Part shown: one piece after another, positions 60,207 through 64,000 of the stretch | Numbering within the stretch: position 1 is the stretch's first letter | How the letters are laid out: every line of letters starts with the position of its first letter | From: Natronococcus sp. A-GB7 | Lineage (GTDB): Archaea > Halobacteriota > Halobacteria > Halobacteriales > Natrialbaceae | Direction of reading: 5' to 3' | NCBI RefSeq assembly: GCF_029688865.1 | Contig: NZ_JARUKV010000006.1 | Location: 1 to 64,000 of the forward strand | Length of the DNA: 64,000 nt | Notes under the pieces: model-generated | Database searches by the model: none | Seen by the model: the letters and a program-made list of their open reading frames with translations, nothing else | Told to the model about the DNA's origin: nothing | Translations under genes and position numbers: made by a program

Positions 60207-60914
60207 ATGGAGGCGATCCGAGCGACCCTCCCGGAGTGGCTCCTCGAGGCGTTCCTCGCGGCGACGCTGCTCGGGGATCTCCTGCTCGTCGCCCCCGCGC
60301 TGGCGCTGTTTTACCTCGTCGACGTCGGCTCGTCGATCCGACGCGGCCGGCGAGAGGAGTCGCTGTGTTCGGACCGGACGGCGACTCTCATCGCGACCGT
60401 CTTCGGCGGTCTCGCGCTCGTCGTTTTGCTCGAGTCGGTGTTCGCGCTCCCGCGGCCGCCCGCGGAGTACCACGTGATCGAGCCCAGCGAGTTCGGCTTC
60501 CCGAGTGGACACACGATGGCCGCCACGGTGTTCTGGGGCGCGCTCGCCCTGTGGCTCCCGCGGGGCCGGCGGTCGGTTCGACTCGGCGTCGCCGGGACGA
60601 TCGTCGCTCTCGTCGCCGTCTCCCGGCTCGCGCTGGGTGTTCACTACCTCGTCGACGTCGTCGCATCGGTCGCGTTCGGCGCCGTCTACCTCGCCGCGAT
60701 CGGTTGGCTCGCGCGGGGCCGACCGCTGCGAGCGTTTCTCGCGGCGCTCGGAATCGCGCTTGCGGCGGCGGCCGCCACCGGGATCAACGATCGGGCGCTT
60801 CTCGCGGTCGTCGGGACCGTCGTCGGACTGGTCGGCTGGTGGTTCGTCGAACGGCCGCCGATCCGACGACGGGTGTACGGCGCGGCCGCTCGTCTCGGAT
60901 CGAGTTCGAGCTGA
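60207..60914 (+). CDS. PAP2 family membrane phosphatase
   Basis: 235 residues from the ATG at 60207; GTG starts at 60186 and 60153 are open. Membrane segments at about 10-32, 51-70, 95-115, 125-160 and 170-210. The motifs are PSGHTMAAT (motif 2) and SRLALGVHYLVDVVAS (motif 3). Motif 1 is abnormal: LLESVFALPRPPAEYH shows the RP but no Lys at the expected place. Likely a polyprenyl-pyrophosphate phosphatase that recycles the lipid carrier of the glycan pathway, though activity with a changed motif 1 is not certain. Confidence 0.82.
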   Translation: MEAIRATLPEWLLEAFLAATLLGDLLLVAPALALFYLVDVGSSIRRGRREESLCSDRTATLIATVFGGLALVVLLESVFALPRPPAEYHVIEPSEFGFPSGHTMAATVFWGALALWLPRGRRSVRLGVAGTIVALVAVSRLALGVHYLVDVVASVAFGAVYLAAIGWLARGRPLRAFLAALGIALAAAAATGINDRALLAVVGTVVGLVGWWFVERPPIRRRVYGAAARLGSSSS

Positions 60915-60942
60915 GGTGTCGGCCGGCGACACCCTCGAGACG

Positions 60943-62391
60943 TCACCTGTGCGCTTGGCTCGAGTCCGTCCAGTCGCCAAAGAGCAGGTACCCGATCGCC
61001 ATCGACGCAAGCACGCCGCCGATCGACCACTCGAACAGGGTGTAGGACTCGAAGAACTGGTGGATCGCCCAGCCGACGACGAACGCGAGCATCGCGACGT
61101 CGACGTCGCGGTAGGCGATCAGTCCGCGAGCGATGCTACCGACGACCAGCCCGCCGTAGGCGAGGACGCCGACGATCCCGGTCTGGATCATCACCTCGAG
61201 ATAGGAGTTGTGTGGCAACGGCGCCGTCTCCCCCTCGAGATAGGGCTCGATGACGAGGTTCGCGGGACCGCTTCCGTGGCCGAACAGGAGCGGACCGTCA
61301 CGGATCGCCCGCAGGCTCGCGGCCCAGAGCTCGAATCGGCCGGACGTGGAGATGTCGATCACGTTCGCGTAGATCGCGGCGAGCAGTCCGAAGACGCCGA
61401 CGGTGCTCGCCACGGCGGCGACGGGGACGGCGAGGCGGCCGCCGGCAACGTAGGCGGCGTAGATCACGAGGACGACCGCCGAGGCGAGCATCGCCGCCCG
61501 AGCGTTCGAGAGGAAGACGCCGGCCGCACAGAGACCGGCGAGCGCGGCTGCGAGCGCGGTTCCCAGCGGTCGGCGGGCGACGGCCGAGCGGTGGAGTTCG
61601 ACGACTGCGGCGACGAGGCCGGCAAACGACACCAGCCCGAAGGAGTTGGGGTTCGGGAAGAACGACTGGATCGTCGAGCGCTCGGTCTCGATCAGTGGTA
61701 CCGACGGGGTTCCCGACCACTGGCGAACCTCGAACGCCCACAGGCTGTACTCGCCGACGGCGTACGTTCCCAGGCCGAGCACTACCGCGACTGCCGCCAG
61801 CCGAGGGAGAAACCAGAGGAAGATCCGTTCGGGAACGAGTCGCGGAACGACGAAGAGACTCGTCCCCATCACGACCGCGGCCCACAGCGGCCACCGGGAC
61901 TGCGAACTCGAGGGGTCGTACGCGAGGGTGTGGGCGAGGTAGATCCCGGTCAGAACCGCAAAACAGCCGACGGCGGCCCACTGGCCCGCCGTGTACCGCC
62001 TGGCGTCGGTGACGACGAGAAAAAAGGAGACGGTAAGAACGAACACGATCGCGATCGCGAGCGGGCGGCTCGGCCCGAGACCGAACCCCGGCGAGGAACT
62101 CTGGTAGATCACGCCGAGGGCGACGAAGGAGACGCCGAGTACCGAGAGCAGCCCCGCCTGGAGCTGGTCGAACTCCTGGTAGGCGTTTGCGACGATCCGA
62201 CAGCCACAGACCGCACCGAGCAGGACGGCGAACGCTGCCAGCTGCCACGCGAACACGGCGTCGGTCGCGTACGCGAGAAGGACCAGAATCAGATGGAGGC
62301 CGAACAGCCCGTAGACGAGTGCGTTCACGAGCCGCTGGGTGTCCCACCCATAGGCGAGCAACGTCCCCGGCTCTCGTTCGACAGCACTCAC
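60943..62391 (-). CDS. O-antigen polymerase/ligase-like membrane protein (paralogue of 54898)
   Basis: 482 residues from a GTG at 62391 (SAVEREPGTLLAYGWDTQRL). A TATA box (GAATAAATAA on the + strand, 62414-62423) is at leaderless distance, and the longer frame upstream crosses the divergent epimerase gene. About 12 membrane segments. LLFGHGSGPANLVIEPYLEG and PLPHNSYLEVMIQTGIVGVL form the Wzy-type loop with the PHN motif. The similarity to the protein at 54898 is continuous from the first helix to the end. Last gene before the epimerase, with which it is divergent. Confidence 0.85.
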   Translation of the reverse strand: MSAVEREPGTLLAYGWDTQRLVNALVYGLFGLHLILVLLAYATDAVFAWQLAAFAVLLGAVCGCRIVANAYQEFDQLQAGLLSVLGVSFVALGVIYQSSSPGFGLGPSRPLAIAIVFVLTVSFFLVVTDARRYTAGQWAAVGCFAVLTGIYLAHTLAYDPSSSQSRWPLWAAVVMGTSLFVVPRLVPERIFLWFLPRLAAVAVVLGLGTYAVGEYSLWAFEVRQWSGTPSVPLIETERSTIQSFFPNPNSFGLVSFAGLVAAVVELHRSAVARRPLGTALAAALAGLCAAGVFLSNARAAMLASAVVLVIYAAYVAGGRLAVPVAAVASTVGVFGLLAAIYANVIDISTSGRFELWAASLRAIRDGPLLFGHGSGPANLVIEPYLEGETAPLPHNSYLEVMIQTGIVGVLAYGGLVVGSIARGLIAYRDVDVAMLAFVVGWAIHQFFESYTLFEWSIGGVLASMAIGYLLFGDWTDSSQAHR

Positions 62392-62413
62392 GTCTCGAGT
62401 AATTATCGGCGAC

Positions 62414-62423
62414 GAATAAATAA
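62414..62423 (-). promoter_or_regulatory. TATA box of the gene at 60943
   Basis: On the minus strand TTATTTATTC, centred about 27 bases before the GTG at 62391. Confidence 0.55.
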
Positions 62424-62619
62424 CTGAGCCAGTAACTATATCCCGGCGGTTCAGTCCCCGCTCGAGGCCACCAAACACCCGAACCGCGGACCCGCGCCGT
62501 TCGCTCGTCGCCTTCGCTGAGCGGACCGACGAGTCGGCGTGTTCGGTCGCCCGGTCGACCCACGTCCACACATAAGAAGTCCGATGTGTTTTTGGGAGTC
62601 GGTGGTCTGTTGGCGAACG

Positions 62620-63606
62620 ATGCGCGTTCTCGTCACCGGCGGCGCCGGATTCATCGGGGGACACCTCGCCGAGTCGTTCACGAAAGCGGGACACGACGTG
62701 ACGGTACTCGACAACCTGGATCCGTACTACGATACCGGGATCAAGGAACGGACCATCGAACTCGGTCGAGCGGCTGCAGCGGAGGGCGAAGGCGCCTACG
62801 CCCTCGTCGAGGGCGACGTTCGGGACGCGACCCTCGTCGACGAACTGGTCGAGGACGCCGACATCGTCTACCACCAGGCGGCCCAGGCGGGCGTTCGAAC
62901 GAGTGTCGACAACCCGCGCAAGCCGAACTCGATCAACGTCGACGGCACGCTGAACGTGCTCGACGCGGCCCGCGAGACCGACCTCGAGCGGGTCGTCCTC
63001 GCGAGTTCGTCGTCGGTGTACGGCAAACCCGAGTCCCTCCCCTACGACGAGGACCACCCGACGACCCCCGTCAGCCCCTACGGCGTCTCCAAGCTGGCTG
63101 CCGAACAGTACGCCCGCGTCTACTGCGAGGTGTACGGACTGCCGACAGTGTCGCTGCGCTACTTCACCGTCTACGGCCCGCGGATGCGCCCCAACATGGC
63201 GATCTCGAACTTCGTCTCGCGCTGTCTGAACGGCGAGCCACCGGTGATCTACGGCGACGGTCGGCAGACGCGGGATTTCACGTACGTCGACGACGTCGTC
63301 GACGTCAACCGGCAGCTGCTCGAGGACGGCTCGGCGGACGGCGAGGTCGTCAACGTCGGGAGCACCGACACCATCGACATCCGAACGCTCGCGGAGCTGG
63401 TTCGCGACGAAATCGATCCCTCGCTCGCCCTCGAGTACGGCGAGCGACGGACGGGTGACGCCGAGCACACCCACGCCGACGTCTCGAAGGCCCGCGAGCT
63501 GCTCGGGTACGAGCCGACGACGTCGATCCGGGATGGCGTCTCGCGGTTCATCGACTGGTACCGCTGGAACCGGGGCTGGTACGAGCCGCTAGTGTTGGAC
63601 TCCTGA
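62620..63606 (+). CDS. NAD-dependent sugar-nucleotide epimerase (UDP-glucose/UDP-glucuronate type)
   Basis: 328 residues from the ATG at 62620; the ATG at 62584 adds 12 residues of no family character. NAD site MRVLVTGGAGFIGGHLAESF; DGDVRD-type EGDVRDATLVDELVEDADIV; catalytic Ser-Tyr-Lys in ASSSSVYG and SPYGVSKLAAEQ; sugar-binding TVYGPRMRPNMAISNFVSRC and DGRQTRDFTYVDDVV. The short-chain dehydrogenase family includes GalE, UDP-glucuronate epimerase and RmlB. It supplies an altered UDP-sugar for the cluster. Precise reaction not readable. Confidence 0.9.
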   Translation: MRVLVTGGAGFIGGHLAESFTKAGHDVTVLDNLDPYYDTGIKERTIELGRAAAAEGEGAYALVEGDVRDATLVDELVEDADIVYHQAAQAGVRTSVDNPRKPNSINVDGTLNVLDAARETDLERVVLASSSSVYGKPESLPYDEDHPTTPVSPYGVSKLAAEQYARVYCEVYGLPTVSLRYFTVYGPRMRPNMAISNFVSRCLNGEPPVIYGDGRQTRDFTYVDDVVDVNRQLLEDGSADGEVVNVGSTDTIDIRTLAELVRDEIDPSLALEYGERRTGDAEHTHADVSKARELLGYEPTTSIRDGVSRFIDWYRWNRGWYEPLVLDS

Positions 63607-63715
63607 TCGGGCGACGAAGCGGTTCGCGTCGCGTGGCCGGAACGCCTCCGCGAGCGACGCGGGCGCAGACGTTTTCGCGGAAAAGGTAAAGGGACGGACC
63701 TTCCGTTACTGAGGC

Positions 63716-64000
63716 ATGGCGAAAACGGCCGCGGCGTTCGTCGGTGCTGCACTCATCGTCGCGGGGCTCGCCCCGACTACGTGGCTCGTCGATCCCGCCG
63801 TCGGCTACGTCGTTTCCGGAGCCATCCTGCTGTCGATTTTCGCGCTCGGCGTCCTATACGGACTCGAGGACGGCCGGCTGGCCGGCGCCTCCCTCGAGTG
63901 GTCGATCGTCGCCCTCTTCGGCCTCTACTGGGTCGGTCTGGTCGTCCAGTTCGGCCTCACGGGCTCGACATCGTTCGTGCCGTACATCCTGCTCACGCCG
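63716..64000 (+). CDS. Membrane protein, 3' end outside the window
   Basis: Partial: 95 codons from the ATG at 63716 stay open to the right edge. MAKTAAAFVGAALIVAGLAP, WLVDPAVGYVVSGAILLSIF and VALFGLYWVGLVVQFGL are three membrane segments, with an acidic loop YGLEDGRLAGASLEWS between the second and third. The AT-rich GGAAAAGGTAAAGG (63679-63692) may hold its promoter. No family recognised. Confidence 0.65.
   Translation, partial: MAKTAAAFVGAALIVAGLAPTTWLVDPAVGYVVSGAILLSIFALGVLYGLEDGRLAGASLEWSIVALFGLYWVGLVVQFGLTGSTSFVPYILLTP

Noticed and set aside
1-64000. tRNA or rRNA genes
   Set aside because: I looked for acceptor/T-arm patterns such as GGTTCGAATCC and for rRNA-like conserved blocks and found none I could support.

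Overview
The window reads as a chromosomal segment of an extremely halophilic archaeon (class Halobacteria). Supporting signs are high G+C with strong third-position G/C, very acidic predicted proteins, many Tat (twin-arginine) signals and Tat lipoproteins, AT-rich TATA boxes about 25-30 bases before start codons (leaderless transcripts), an Orc1/Cdc6 initiator and many haloarchaea-only families. The abundance of CTCGAG and the otsAB trehalose pair fit a Natrialbales-type genome, but that placement is inference. I saw no rRNA, tRNA or CRISPR array.

Left part (1-22.5 kb): a small unknown gene, a Tat-exported metzincin-like protease, a winged-helix regulator, the otsA-otsB trehalose operon, an M24 peptidase, two Tat lipoproteins, a dehalogenase/epoxide-hydrolase-like enzyme and a small zinc-ribbon protein. 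Next is an exported protein built of five curlin-like Q/N repeats, divergent from a nucleotidyltransferase/acyltransferase-glmS pair that would supply amino-sugar precursors. These are followed by a DUF457-type membrane protein, two coupled FtsX-type ABC permeases, an acetyltransferase, a deacetylase-like lipoprotein, a PAP2 phosphatase and an MFS transporter.

Replication origin (22.6-25.6 kb): a leaderless orc1/cdc6 gene sits among eight copies of a dispersed 20-22 bp element, C-run + GTGTGCGARATGAA. Seven copies share one orientation and the eighth is inverted. The last two bracket an AT-rich dyad. A separate array of five 22-bp tandem repeats lies between orc1 and that dyad. This is the layout of a haloarchaeal oriC with origin recognition boxes and an unwinding element.

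Middle part (25.6-50 kb): a PRC-barrel protein; a lipoprotein with STGS repeats (DUF4097-like); an alpha/beta hydrolase broken by a one-base frameshift and bracketed by a duplicated fragment of the lipoprotein gene and an IS200/IS605-type end remnant; and a membrane/regulator cluster (two sensor-domain proteins, two small membrane proteins, one HTH regulator). Then come an amphi-Trp protein, a sugar-transfer ATP-grasp, an LVIVD propeller lipoprotein, a cupredoxin, a His-rich DUF305 protein, a membrane-bound winged-helix pair, an APS/PAPS-reductase-like enzyme, a tctCBA tricarboxylate transporter, a radical SAM protein, a sugar nucleotidyltransferase, the trxA-trxB redox pair with a candidate operator, a Na+/H+ antiporter with TrkA domains, a TauE-type exporter with its small partner, and a double universal-stress protein.

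Right part (50.2-63.6 kb): a surface-polysaccharide or glycan cluster. It holds three overlapping glycosyltransferases, three O-antigen-polymerase-like membrane proteins (two of them close paralogues), an AglF-like uridylyltransferase, a type I ABC exporter/flippase, a P-loop kinase-like protein, a PAP2 phosphatase and a UDP-sugar epimerase. Together these could make an activated sugar, build a lipid-linked glycan, flip it, recycle the lipid carrier and polymerise or attach the chain outside. A membrane-protein gene runs off the right edge.
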